A stretch of DNA of 64,000 nucleotides, from the NCBI RefSeq assembly GCF_004798665.1, contig NZ_CP039292.1:434001-498000 (forward strand), read 5' to 3'. Under the pieces are notes generated by a model. That model was not told the DNA's origin, ran no database searches, and saw only the letters and a list, made by a program, of their open reading frames with translations. Both the position numbers and the translations under genes were made by a program. Shown here piece by piece: positions 27,252-35,829 of the stretch. The DNA is from Actinomyces procaprae. Lineage in GTDB: Bacteria > Actinomycetota > Actinomycetes > Actinomycetales > Actinomycetaceae. Within the stretch, counting starts at the first letter, position 1. Each line of letters begins with the position of its first letter.

Positions 27252-28271
27252 ATGGGCCAGACTTCGCCAATCGCCGACGTCCTAGATGAGCCCGGCCGCG
27301 ACTTGGACGACGCTTCCCGCGCCACGTCCGTGGAGCAGGCCGCCGCGCATGACGGCGCCGAGCCGCCAAGTTCAGGCTCGGGAAGTAAACCGTCCCGGCA
27401 GGGCCGCAACCCGAGCCGGGGCAGCCGACTGCTGGGTGTACTGCCGTTCATCCTGGCCCTGGCCGGAGCGCTGGTGCTGGCCTACCCGGTGCTGGCCACG
27501 CAGCACAATAACGCCCGCCAGCAGGAGATCGCCGACCAGTACCAGGCGGAGATGGACTCGGTCAGTCCCGACGTACTCGCCGCCGAGCTCGCCAGCGCGG
27601 ATGAGTACAACCAGGAGCTGGCCTCCGCCCCGATCCTCGACCCGTGGCTGGACCAGCAGCGCCCCGACACCCCCCAGTACCAGGCGTATTTGGCAGAACT
27701 GGACCTGGACGAGGTCATGGCGCGGATCGTCATCCCCAAGATCCACGTGGACCTGCCGGTCTACCACGGCACCGAGGCCGAGACTCTCTCCCGGGGCGTC
27801 GGCCACCTGTTCGGCACCGCCCTGCCCGTGGGCGGGACCTCCACCCACTCCGTACTGACGGGCCACACCGGCATGGGATCGGCCACGCTCTTCGACGACC
27901 TAACGAAGGTGGAGGAGGGCGACGTCTTCTACATCACCGCCGCCGGCCGCACCCTCAAATACGAGGTCAACGACATCCGCGTGGTACTGCCCACCGAGAC
28001 CGAATCGCTCAACAAGGTGCCCGGCGAGGACCTGGTCACCCTGATCACCTGCACCCCCTACGGCGTCAATACCCACCGGCTGCTGGTCACCGGTACGCGT
28101 GTGGCGATGGACCCGGTGCAGGCAGCGGCGGAGCAGGCCGCGGCCACCCCTGCGCCCATGCGGCCGTGGATGCTGTGGCTGATCGGTGCCGTGGTGTCCA
28201 TTTTGGCCGTGCTCGCCGTCGCAGCCGGGCGGCGGGTGGTACGTCGGGTGCGCCACGCGCCCCGCTCCTAA
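27252..28271 (+). CDS. srtC: Class C (pilin-specific) sortase of the first pilus operon
   Basis: A 339-residue membrane sortase starts at the ATG 27252 after AAGGA. It has a cytoplasmic N-terminal tail, a membrane helix (residues 60-80), and a lid segment with D130-P131-W132, the class C signature that plugs the active site. The catalytic core has His205 (LTGHTGMG), Cys267 in LITCTPYG and Arg276 in NTHRLLVTGTR. A second C-terminal helix and basic tail are typical of class C enzymes. It should polymerise the upstream shaft pilin through its YPKN lysine. The 269-bp gap after it, before the next start, marks the end of this operon. Confidence 0.93.
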   Translation: MGQTSPIADVLDEPGRDLDDASRATSVEQAAAHDGAEPPSSGSGSKPSRQGRNPSRGSRLLGVLPFILALAGALVLAYPVLATQHNNARQQEIADQYQAEMDSVSPDVLAAELASADEYNQELASAPILDPWLDQQRPDTPQYQAYLAELDLDEVMARIVIPKIHVDLPVYHGTEAETLSRGVGHLFGTALPVGGTSTHSVLTGHTGMGSATLFDDLTKVEEGDVFYITAAGRTLKYEVNDIRVVLPTETESLNKVPGEDLVTLITCTPYGVNTHRLLVTGTRVAMDPVQAAAEQAAATPAPMRPWMLWLIGAVVSILAVLAVAAGRRVVRRVRHAPRS

Positions 28272-28540
28272 GTCGCGGAATATCTCAGATATCTGACGTT
28301 TTAAATGCGTGCTTCAACTCAATAGGGTTACCTCGATAACCAGCTTGCCGCGACGCCGACACGGGTATGCCACAGGTTTGGCACAGGTCGGCTCGCACGG
28401 CCTATGCGTCTCCAGGGGGTACTAGGGTTGGGCCACCAATAAGTCAGATCTTGCGTCTTGTGCGTTAAGTGGCTGCGTTCCGCCGTCCCCATGGAGTTTG
28501 TGGCTCTTCCCTAACCCCTAGTGCTTTCAAGGAGCTGTCA
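28272..28540 (+). promoter_or_regulatory. Promoter region of the second pilus operon
   Basis: The gap is A/T-rich at its left end and contains the palindrome CAGATATCTG near 28289 and a direct repeat of CACAGGT at about 28371 and 28383. TTGGCA near 28379 with CTATGC 18 bases later is a weak promoter candidate. The ribosome-binding site AAGGAG at 28529-28534 decides the GTG start at 28541. Confidence 0.35.
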
Positions 28541-31480
28541 GTGAAGCACATGCTGCGTCATGCTCAACGTGACGGTGCCCGCCGTGCGCGGCGCTGCCAT
28601 CCTACGCTGTCTGGACTTACTGCGCTCTTTCTTTCGGGTTCCCTCGCCGTGTGTTACCTGGTAGCTCCTGCTGCTCAGGCGGTCTATGCGGCGCCTGATG
28701 GAGGGTCCGGCCGCTTCGAGTCCGTCATCGACTGGATCGATTGGACCGAGGCCTCAAACGTCACCGTTGACAACAGTGGTCGGATGATCCTTCCTGATGG
28801 AGCGAACTCTACGGTCTGGTCCACTCCATCGCGGGTTGGTGACGGCCTGTGGCGATCAAGCCAGTGCAGCATTAGTGAGGTCGAGACTCACTACGAGGTC
28901 ACCCATGAGGGTGTGACCGAGACCTACGATGCCGGCCTTGTGGTCGGTTACGATACGGGGTCCTGGATCGGCGACGGCATGGCTCGTCTTTACAACGACT
29001 CGACACGATACGACAATGGCGTCGAGATCGACCCGAATTATGGCGTTCCCGGGATCTCATATCGGAATGTCAATGTGCGTTCGGGCCTTCCTATCGGCAT
29101 CGCCAACGCCCAGGGTGGACGTTACAACGAGTCTGCGAACGCGTACTTCAAGATTCAGTGCAAGACCTACATCGTAGAATCCGCCGTCCAGCCGACGAAG
29201 TCGGAGATCGCGGACCTGCCCAAAACGGAGCTTCCCATGGAGGGCTTCGTCTACGCCGACGCAGAGGGGTCGAACTGGAAGAGCGGACAGTACGAGTCGG
29301 AGACGGTCGCCCCGATCCCGATGGACGGCTATGGGGCCTCCGATGTGAAGTGGCGCTACCTTGAAACCGCTCGCTCCGAGGGATGCACGGTGCACTCCTG
29401 GGTCGGTCAACGTGACTTCCCCTATCCGACTGGCGTGAAGAACGGCTTCCAGTTGCGTCCTGCCACCGCCTCAGGCGGCGAGGCCTCCGAGTGCGCGACA
29501 CGGACCACGGGTAGTCCGTCCAATTACGAGGGCTACGGCCCCTCCTCGATACTCTTCATGGAGAAGGCCAATGGTGGCTATGTCGAGCTCAAAGGCGGTG
29601 GGGTCTCCGCCATCGCCTTCGGCGTCGTCACCTACTTGGACTACGGAGACGCGCCCGAGAGCTACGGAAGCGCCGCCTCTCTTTTCCAGCCCAACTGGGA
29701 ACGAGGCGAGCTGGGAGAGGATATTGCTCCCAGCCCCGCCCCCGTCGGGGCCGAGGGAACCTGGTATGACCTCAGCGCCGCTCAGGAAGCCGGACAGGCC
29801 GTCCGGGTGAGCGCGCCCGACATCCGCTTGGGCAATTTCACCGACCCGGACATCTTCCAGTACTACTCGGAGAATGCCGACCTTGATGACCGCTACGACT
29901 CGAACGTCGACTTCAGTCCGCCCGATGACGAGGACGCGTTGTCAATCGACCCGACGGCTCCGGTCGGCTCTGACAACTGGGACGGTATCATCCGCACCGC
30001 CCCAGGTCTTGAGTGGACGAAGCACGACATCATCTGCCATGGCGAGGGCAATATCGTCGGATGGATCGATTGGAACCACAACGGTACTTTCGACGACGCC
30101 GAGGCATCCGCACCCACGGTGTGCCCAGCTTCCGGACGGGCTTCCCTGACATGGACTGTGCCCTCAGACGTTGTCCGAAGCGTCGATGGAGAAACGGGGA
30201 GTGCGTCCTCCACCTTCATGCGCCTGCGTATCACGGGAGACAGGAATCCGGATGGTTCCCTCGTTGTCCCGCGGGCCACCGGTGTGACCCTATCCGGTGA
30301 GGTTGAGGACTACGGGAAGATCACCGTGATGGTTCCCACCCTCGAACTTATCAAAACGGTGGATAACGCTTATGCCTCAGAGCAGGTGCCCGGCTTGTCA
30401 GCCGAGCAGTGGACTGTTGGCGCGAACGGAACGGTCCCCCTGTCCGGGCAGGGGAGTACGGGCGGGCCACGGGCCGTTGGCCAGGAGTCGATGACCCTGT
30501 ATGAGAGCTCGGATGACCCCCAGGCCGTCGGATACCAGGCGGGTCAGTGGGAATGCACCGAGACACCGGGAACCGACTCGGAGACGTACTCCTCGACCGT
30601 CAGTGAATCGACCGACGGAGAGGCGACACTGACGGTCAGGAACCAAGACCGCGTCACCTGTACGATTGCCAACACCACCAAGCCCGGTACCTTGACGTGG
30701 AACAAGGTGGAAGTCGATGGTTCCACCGCCATCGGCGGGTCGCAGTGGACCCTGTCCGGGCCGGGCGTTCCGGAGGGCACCCTGGTCGCCGACTGCGTGG
30801 ACACGTGCGAGGCCGGCGACTACGCGGACCAGGACCCGGCGGCAGGCGCCTTCAGGCTTACCGGACTTCGCTGGGGCGACTATGCGATTGAGGAGGCGGT
30901 TGCGCCTACGGGGTACAGGCCCGTTACCGGCTCCTTCGCCTTCACTAGGATCGAGGGTTCGTCCGTGGAAGGAGCCTTGATCGAGGCGGAAGGCGTTGTG
31001 AACGGTGGCGTGGTCAATGAGCGTCTAACCGGCTCGGTGAGTTGGACGAAGACCGATGCGGACAATGGCGAGCCTCTGGCAGGAGCCGCCTGGGGGCTGA
31101 CCGGACCGGAGGTGCCCGAGGGCACGGTGGTCGACGACTGTGTCGCCGAACCCTGCACACCCGGTGCCTACAGGGACGAGGACCCGGCTGCGGGTTCCTT
31201 CAAAGTAGGCGGCCTGGTCTGGAGCGACGAGAGCTACGTCCTGACCGAGGTGGCTGCGCCGGCCGGATACCAGATGGATGCCACTCCACACGCGTTCGTC
31301 ATTACGACCGACAGCCTCGACTACGCGTTCGCCGAGCCCTTTGAGAACTCCAAGACTTCCGTTCCGTCCCTCCCCCTTACCGGTGGCCTCGGCTCCGACT
31401 GGTTCCTGATCGGTGGCGGGGTCCTGGCCCTGGTCGCCGTGGTCGTAGGAATCGTGAGGAGGCGGCGCGCGCAGGCCTGA
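28541..31480 (+). CDS. Fimbrial tip adhesin of the second pilus operon (FimB-like), LPLTG
   Basis: The start is GTG 28541, six bases after AAGGAG; an open frame back to 28469 lacks a ribosome-binding site and would bury the signal peptide. The product is about 979 residues. The signal peptide includes LTALFLSGSLAVCYL and ends near AQAVYAAP. The N-terminal 350 residues (VIDWIDWTEA onward) resemble CshA-type adhesive domains. A Ca-binding-like GWIDWNHNGTFDDAE segment and the GEVEDYGKI motif place a GEVED-type domain at about residues 450-610. Two SpaA-like domains with E-boxes (YAIEEAVAPTGYRP and YVLTEVAAPAGYQM) are followed by LPLTG at 31370, a helix and RRRRAQA. Size and order fit the type 2 fimbrial tip protein, which mediates coaggregation in Actinomyces oris. 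Confidence 0.82.
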   Translation: MKHMLRHAQRDGARRARRCHPTLSGLTALFLSGSLAVCYLVAPAAQAVYAAPDGGSGRFESVIDWIDWTEASNVTVDNSGRMILPDGANSTVWSTPSRVGDGLWRSSQCSISEVETHYEVTHEGVTETYDAGLVVGYDTGSWIGDGMARLYNDSTRYDNGVEIDPNYGVPGISYRNVNVRSGLPIGIANAQGGRYNESANAYFKIQCKTYIVESAVQPTKSEIADLPKTELPMEGFVYADAEGSNWKSGQYESETVAPIPMDGYGASDVKWRYLETARSEGCTVHSWVGQRDFPYPTGVKNGFQLRPATASGGEASECATRTTGSPSNYEGYGPSSILFMEKANGGYVELKGGGVSAIAFGVVTYLDYGDAPESYGSAASLFQPNWERGELGEDIAPSPAPVGAEGTWYDLSAAQEAGQAVRVSAPDIRLGNFTDPDIFQYYSENADLDDRYDSNVDFSPPDDEDALSIDPTAPVGSDNWDGIIRTAPGLEWTKHDIICHGEGNIVGWIDWNHNGTFDDAEASAPTVCPASGRASLTWTVPSDVVRSVDGETGSASSTFMRLRITGDRNPDGSLVVPRATGVTLSGEVEDYGKITVMVPTLELIKTVDNAYASEQVPGLSAEQWTVGANGTVPLSGQGSTGGPRAVGQESMTLYESSDDPQAVGYQAGQWECTETPGTDSETYSSTVSESTDGEATLTVRNQDRVTCTIANTTKPGTLTWNKVEVDGSTAIGGSQWTLSGPGVPEGTLVADCVDTCEAGDYADQDPAAGAFRLTGLRWGDYAIEEAVAPTGYRPVTGSFAFTRIEGSSVEGALIEAEGVVNGGVVNERLTGSVSWTKTDADNGEPLAGAAWGLTGPEVPEGTVVDDCVAEPCTPGAYRDEDPAAGSFKVGGLVWSDESYVLTEVAAPAGYQMDATPHAFVITTDSLDYAFAEPFENSKTSVPSLPLTGGLGSDWFLIGGGVLALVAVVVGIVRRRRAQA

Positions 31481-31547
31481 CCAGTAATCACGTCATCCAA
31501 TCGCATCCGCGCGGCCCGCCGCGCACGAACAAAGGACACTCGACCCC

Positions 31548-33128
31548 ATGAGAACCACTTCCCACGGTCTCGGCAGCCGCGCGGCCGCGGCCCTCGGCAT
31601 GATGGCGCTTGCCGCAACCGGCCTGGGCCTTGCCGCGACGGCGCAGGCCGCTGACCTGGCCAACATCGATACCGGGGCGACCGGATCGATCCTGATCCAC
31701 AAGCACGAGGCAGGCTCGCAGAGCGCTAACGGAACGCCCGACGGCAAGACCACAACCGGTGGCGACCCCGTTGAGGGAGTCGTCTTCACGGCCTATCGGA
31801 TTACCAACCTGGACCTGACCGTGCAGGCTGCCTGGGACGGCCTGGCCGACGTCGCGGTTCCCGCAGACGCATGCGGCTCCGATAACCGTTCGCCGCAGCT
31901 GGGCAGCTACACCTTCGATACGGGTACGGCTAGCACCCCCACCGATGCGAGCGGCGAGACCAGCATCAACCCGTTGCCGGTGGCGGCATACCTGGTGTGC
32001 GAGACCAGTGCGCCCAGCACAGTGAAGACCGCTGCTGCGCCGTTCCTCGTGACCATTCCCTTCCCGAACAACGCGGCCAACACCGCCAGCGCGGACGGGA
32101 GCTGGTTGTATGACGTGAACGTCTACCCGAAGAACGTCGTCGTCGAGGCTCCCACCAAGGGCGTGAACGTGACCGCAAATGGTCTGAACACCGATGATCA
32201 GGTCTCCTTCCCGGTGGCTGCGAAGGTCCCGAGCATCGCCGACACTGACTCGTTCAAGTACTTCGTAATCTCCGACCCGCTGGACTCCAGCCTGTCCGAT
32301 GGGAACGTGGCGTCGGTGAAGCTCAACGGCTCGGACGTCGACGCGTCCTACTACACGGTGACAACGGGGCAGACGGTGTCGGTCGGCTTCAACCGGGCCG
32401 GTCTGGCCTATCTGAAGACCCAGCCGAACGCGCAGATTGAGGTCGTCTTCACGGCCAAGACCGGGACCGTGCCCTCTGGCGGGATCATTGAGAACACGGC
32501 GACGCTGTACGTAGACACCACTCCGGGTGACACTCCGGATGAACCGCCGGTGACTCCCCCGGACGAGCCGGGCACGCCTACCAATAAGGTGGTCACCTCG
32601 TGGGGCGACGCGCGCGTGTCCAAGGTCGACGCGGACAACAGCAAGGCCCTCCAGGGCGCTACATTCCAGGTCTACAACGCCGCAGACCCCTACGCGACCT
32701 CATGCGACAACGCCGTCAAGGTCGGCGATCCGATCGCGGTCAACGGGGCGACTGAGTTCGCCTCCGACGGGGATGGGCTGGTGTTCATTGCGGGTCTGTT
32801 CGTTGACCAGAAGGCCGGTGCCGCCACGGATGAGTCGGTTGCGCCCGAGCACACCCAGCGCTGCTATGTGCTGGTCGAGACCGCTGCTCCCGCCGGATAC
32901 GTACTGCCCTCCGACGCGGACACGCCGCTGACTGTCACGGCTGGGGTCACCGCGGCCGCTGACTACGACCTGTCTGTGCCCAACACCAAGCAGAATGTGC
33001 CTCAGCTGCCCCTTACGGGTGCCAACGGCGCGCTGCTGATGATGCTGCTCGGCGTGGCCTTCGTGCTGATCGGCGTCGGCAGGGCATTCGTGTCACGCTC
33101 GAAGAAGCCGGCAGCATCGCAGGACTGA
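31548..33128 (+). CDS. Fimbrial shaft pilin of the second pilus operon (FimA-like), LPLTG
   Basis: A 526-residue pilin starts at the ATG 31548 after AAAGGA, 67 bp downstream of the tip gene. Signal peptide to about residue 35 (ATAQA-A). The pilin motif WLYDVNVYPKN supplies the linking Lys (about K195). An E-box-like CYVLVETAAPAGYVL is followed by QLPLTGANG, a membrane helix and SRSKKPAASQD. It shares architecture with the first shaft pilin but little sequence outside motifs, so the two pili are distinct. It is expected to be polymerised by the sortase downstream, with the tip protein added at the end. A perfect 16-bp hairpin separates it from that sortase. Confidence 0.88.
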   Translation: MRTTSHGLGSRAAAALGMMALAATGLGLAATAQAADLANIDTGATGSILIHKHEAGSQSANGTPDGKTTTGGDPVEGVVFTAYRITNLDLTVQAAWDGLADVAVPADACGSDNRSPQLGSYTFDTGTASTPTDASGETSINPLPVAAYLVCETSAPSTVKTAAAPFLVTIPFPNNAANTASADGSWLYDVNVYPKNVVVEAPTKGVNVTANGLNTDDQVSFPVAAKVPSIADTDSFKYFVISDPLDSSLSDGNVASVKLNGSDVDASYYTVTTGQTVSVGFNRAGLAYLKTQPNAQIEVVFTAKTGTVPSGGIIENTATLYVDTTPGDTPDEPPVTPPDEPGTPTNKVVTSWGDARVSKVDADNSKALQGATFQVYNAADPYATSCDNAVKVGDPIAVNGATEFASDGDGLVFIAGLFVDQKAGAATDESVAPEHTQRCYVLVETAAPAGYVLPSDADTPLTVTAGVTAAADYDLSVPNTKQNVPQLPLTGANGALLMMLLGVAFVLIGVGRAFVSRSKKPAASQD

Positions 33129-33184
33129 CCCCACCAGTGGCGGCATCGCGCACTAGGCCCGGACCACCGATCGTCTGAGCCCGG

Positions 33185-33224
33185 CGGCGTGGCGGGGAGG
33201 ACACACGGCCTCCCCGCCACGCCG
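33185..33224 (+). terminator. Long hairpin between shaft pilin and sortase, second pilus operon
   Basis: A perfect 16-bp stem (CGGCGTGGCGGGGAGG with its exact complement) closes an 8-nt loop, 57 bp after the pilin stop and 35 bp before the sortase start. No T-run follows. It holds the same relative place as the hairpin at 27083-27129 although the sequences differ. Confidence 0.75.
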
Positions 33225-33258
33225 CGTGCCTGTCACCGGCTTCGGGAGAGGAGGATCC

Positions 33259-34272
33259 TTGTCAACCAGACCCCGGCGCTCCCACCAGGTCGGTGATGGT
33301 GGCGACCGATGGCGCTTGTCGTGTCCGGCTTTGGTGTCTGCCCTGTTGGCGTTGGCCGGCATGCTGCTGTTCGCCTACCCGACCGTCGCCGCCTGGGTCA
33401 CCCAGTACAACCAGTCCAAGATCATCACCACCTACGCCTCCGACGTCGACTCCGCCGACCCGGACGCCGCCGCCCAGCTCGCCCAGGCGCATGCTTACAA
33501 CGACGCCCTTTCCACCGGCGCGGTGCTGGAGGCCAACACCAACGTCCCCACCGGCGTCGGCGAGGGCGGGGACGACACCCCCGACTACGACTCGGTCCTG
33601 GACGCCAACGGCGCCGGGCTCATGGCCCGACTGCGCATCCCCGCCATCAACCTGGACCTGCCCGTCTACCACGGCACCAGCGATGAGACCCTGCTGGCCG
33701 GCCTGGGCCACCTCGAGGGCACCTCCCTGCCTGTCGGTGGCGCGGGCACGCGCTCGGTGATTACCGGGCACCGCGGCCTGGCGGACGCCCGCATGTTCAC
33801 CGACCTGAACCGGGTCGGCGTGGGGGACAAGTTCGTCATCGAGGTGTTCGGGGAAGCACTCACCTACCAGGTGATTGACACCAAAGTTGTTGAGCCCGAT
33901 GAGACCGAGGCGCTGCGCGCCGAGGAGGGCCGGGACCTGGTCACCCTGGTGACCTGCACGCCCCTGGGCATCAACACCCACCGCATCCTCGTCACCGGGG
34001 AGCGCGTCTACCCCACCCCCCAGGAGGACCTCGACGCCGCCGGGCAGCCGCCCACGGTTCCCTCATTCCCCTGGTGGGCGGTGGGCCTGGCGGCCGGCTT
34101 CACCCTTGTGGGCCTGTACGTGTGGCGCTCCGGCTACCCGCCCCGCAAGCGGGTGGCCCGCTCCCGTGCCGCAGGCGCCCCCACGCCCCAACCGGTCGCC
34201 TCAGAGGTGACTTCAATGGAGGAAGCCGTATCATCCGAGCCTAATGACGTATCCCAACCACCGTCCGACTGA
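33259..34272 (+). CDS. srtC: Class C-like sortase of the second pilus operon
   Basis: The TTG at 33259 is chosen because GGAGAGGAGG ends four bases before it; GTG 33226 upstream overlaps the end of the hairpin region. The product is about 337 residues, with a membrane helix near the N terminus, VITGHRGLADARMF carrying the catalytic His, LVTCTPLG with Cys233 and NTHRILVTGERV with the Arg. A second helix lies near residue 270 and a long Arg/Pro-rich tail follows. I see no DPW/DPF lid motif: the equivalent stretch reads ANTNVPTGVGEGGDDTPDY. It should assemble the pilus of the second operon. The gene overlaps the PAP2 gene by 29 bp. Confidence 0.9.
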   Translation: MSTRPRRSHQVGDGGDRWRLSCPALVSALLALAGMLLFAYPTVAAWVTQYNQSKIITTYASDVDSADPDAAAQLAQAHAYNDALSTGAVLEANTNVPTGVGEGGDDTPDYDSVLDANGAGLMARLRIPAINLDLPVYHGTSDETLLAGLGHLEGTSLPVGGAGTRSVITGHRGLADARMFTDLNRVGVGDKFVIEVFGEALTYQVIDTKVVEPDETEALRAEEGRDLVTLVTCTPLGINTHRILVTGERVYPTPQEDLDAAGQPPTVPSFPWWAVGLAAGFTLVGLYVWRSGYPPRKRVARSRAAGAPTPQPVASEVTSMEEAVSSEPNDVSQPPSD

Positions 34273-35251
34273 CCTCCCTGACACCATTACCGGGTCCGGC
34301 CGCCGCTACCGCGTCCTGGCCGGACTGCTGGCCCTCGCCTGCGGCACGGGCGTGATCGGCGTCTGGTGGGTGTCGGTGGTGCACCCGACCGGACAGACCA
34401 TGGAGCAGGCGGCCTTCGCCGGCTCGCTGATCGGCGCCCGCTTCGTCTCCGACCACGCCCGCAGCCTGCTGCACGTTGTGTCCCTGCCCGCGGCGATCGG
34501 ACTCGTGCTCGCCGTGCTCCTAGGTGCCCTGTGGCGGGGCAGCAGACGCAGGGCCCTGTGGGCGGCGGGCGCCGTCGTCGCCATCAACATCTCCACACAG
34601 GTGCTGAAGTACCTGATCCTGTGGCGCCCGGATCACGGCCTGTCCCAGCGCTTCGGCGGTATGAACACCCTCCCCTCGGGGCACACCGCCGTGGCTGCCT
34701 CAGCGGCGGTCGCCCTCGTCCTGGTGACCCGGCCCCGTTGGCGTCCTGCCGCCGCCTGGGCGGGGGCGCTGCTGGCCGCCGCCATGGGCTACTCCACCCT
34801 CGTATGCCAGTGGCACCGGCCCGGCGACGTGCTCTCCGCGCTGCTGCTGGCCACCGCCTGGGGTGCGCTGGCGGTCGCCGGCGGCGCCTGGGCGGACGAG
34901 GAGACACAGGGCGCCGAGGCGCCCGGCGAGACCTCCCCGGTCGGCTACAGGGCGGCCCCGGTGGGAGTTACGTCCGCGGGGCGCCTGTCGGGGGCCGCAG
35001 TGCTCGGTGGGCTCGGGATCCTCTCGGGAGCGGCGGCACTGGCACTGGCGGTGCTCAACTGGAGGGGCGTCCTCGCCGTCGGCGGGACCCCCACCCCCGC
35101 CACTATCCAGGCCCTGGGCCGCACCGGCACCTTCATCGCCTACGCGGCCGGTGCCGTGGGAACCGTCGCCATGGCCTGCATGGGCATGGCGGCGCTGGCC
35201 CTGCTCACGCCGCGGGCCGCAGCCGACGGCGCACCGCGAGTGGCACACTGA
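34244..35251 (+). CDS. PAP2-family membrane phosphatase
   Basis: A 335-residue protein with about eight hydrophobic segments starts at the ATG 34244, inside the end of the sortase gene. The three PAP2 phosphatase motifs are present: KYLILWRPD, LPSGHTA and STLVCQWHRPGDV with the catalytic His residues. Such enzymes remove phosphate from lipid phosphates, for example undecaprenyl pyrophosphate or phosphatidic acid. The 29-bp overlap suggests cotranscription with the sortase; recycling of the lipid carrier used for wall synthesis would fit, but this is inference. The C-terminal third adds two helices not needed for the PAP2 core. Confidence 0.85.
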   Translation: MTYPNHRPTDLPDTITGSGRRYRVLAGLLALACGTGVIGVWWVSVVHPTGQTMEQAAFAGSLIGARFVSDHARSLLHVVSLPAAIGLVLAVLLGALWRGSRRRALWAAGAVVAINISTQVLKYLILWRPDHGLSQRFGGMNTLPSGHTAVAASAAVALVLVTRPRWRPAAAWAGALLAAAMGYSTLVCQWHRPGDVLSALLLATAWGALAVAGGAWADEETQGAEAPGETSPVGYRAAPVGVTSAGRLSGAAVLGGLGILSGAAALALAVLNWRGVLAVGGTPTPATIQALGRTGTFIAYAAGAVGTVAMACMGMAALALLTPRAAADGAPRVAH

Positions 35252-35255
35252 GGCC

Positions 35256-35771
35256 ATGGCTCTTCCCCAGAAGCTGCTCAGCAAGGACGAGATCGTTGTG
35301 CGCCACATGCGCACCCACCCCAAGGTCCTGCTGTGGCGCATCATTGTTCTCCTCGCCCTGCTCAGCGCCGGCGTAGTCGTCTCCGTCCTCCTCACTGACG
35401 CCAGCTGGCGCACCGGCGCGGTCATCGCGCTGTGGGTCGTGATCCTCGTGGTACTCGTGCCCGCCTTCTTCGTGCCCTGGCTGCGCTGGATGACGACGAC
35501 CTACACGGTCACCTCCAAGCGCGTCATCACCCGCGCGGGCATCATCAACAAGACCGGCCACGACCTGCCGCTGTCCCGCATCTCCGACGTCCAGCAGGAG
35601 CGGACCATCACCGACCGCCTGTTCCGCTGCGGCAGCCTGGCTCTGCAGACCAGTGCGGATGAGCCCCTCGTGCTCGTTGACGTGCCCGATGTGGAGATGG
35701 TGCAGGTGGAGATCTCCAACCTCCTCTTCCACGACGTCGAGGGCGCCGTCAACGCCGACCCCGACGACTGA
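35256..35771 (+). CDS. PH-domain (bPH2) membrane protein
   Basis: A 171-residue protein starts at the ATG 35256, four bases after the PAP2 stop; the longer open frame upstream overlaps PAP2 and is ignored. A Leu/Val-rich pair of membrane helices lies at about residues 28-72. The bacterial PH domain follows with YTVTSKRVITRAGIINKTG, LSRISDVQQERTITDRLF and CGSLALQTS. The tail is acidic. Function unknown; the family is common in actinobacteria. It lies at the 3' end of the sortase-PAP2 gene group and is convergent with the histidine kinase gene. Confidence 0.85.
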   Translation: MALPQKLLSKDEIVVRHMRTHPKVLLWRIIVLLALLSAGVVVSVLLTDASWRTGAVIALWVVILVVLVPAFFVPWLRWMTTTYTVTSKRVITRAGIINKTGHDLPLSRISDVQQERTITDRLFRCGSLALQTSADEPLVLVDVPDVEMVQVEISNLLFHDVEGAVNADPDD

Positions 35772-35829
35772 GCGGGGCGTATGAGGCACTCCGGCACGAT
35801 GAGCGCCCAGTGGACCGGGTCGATCGGCG

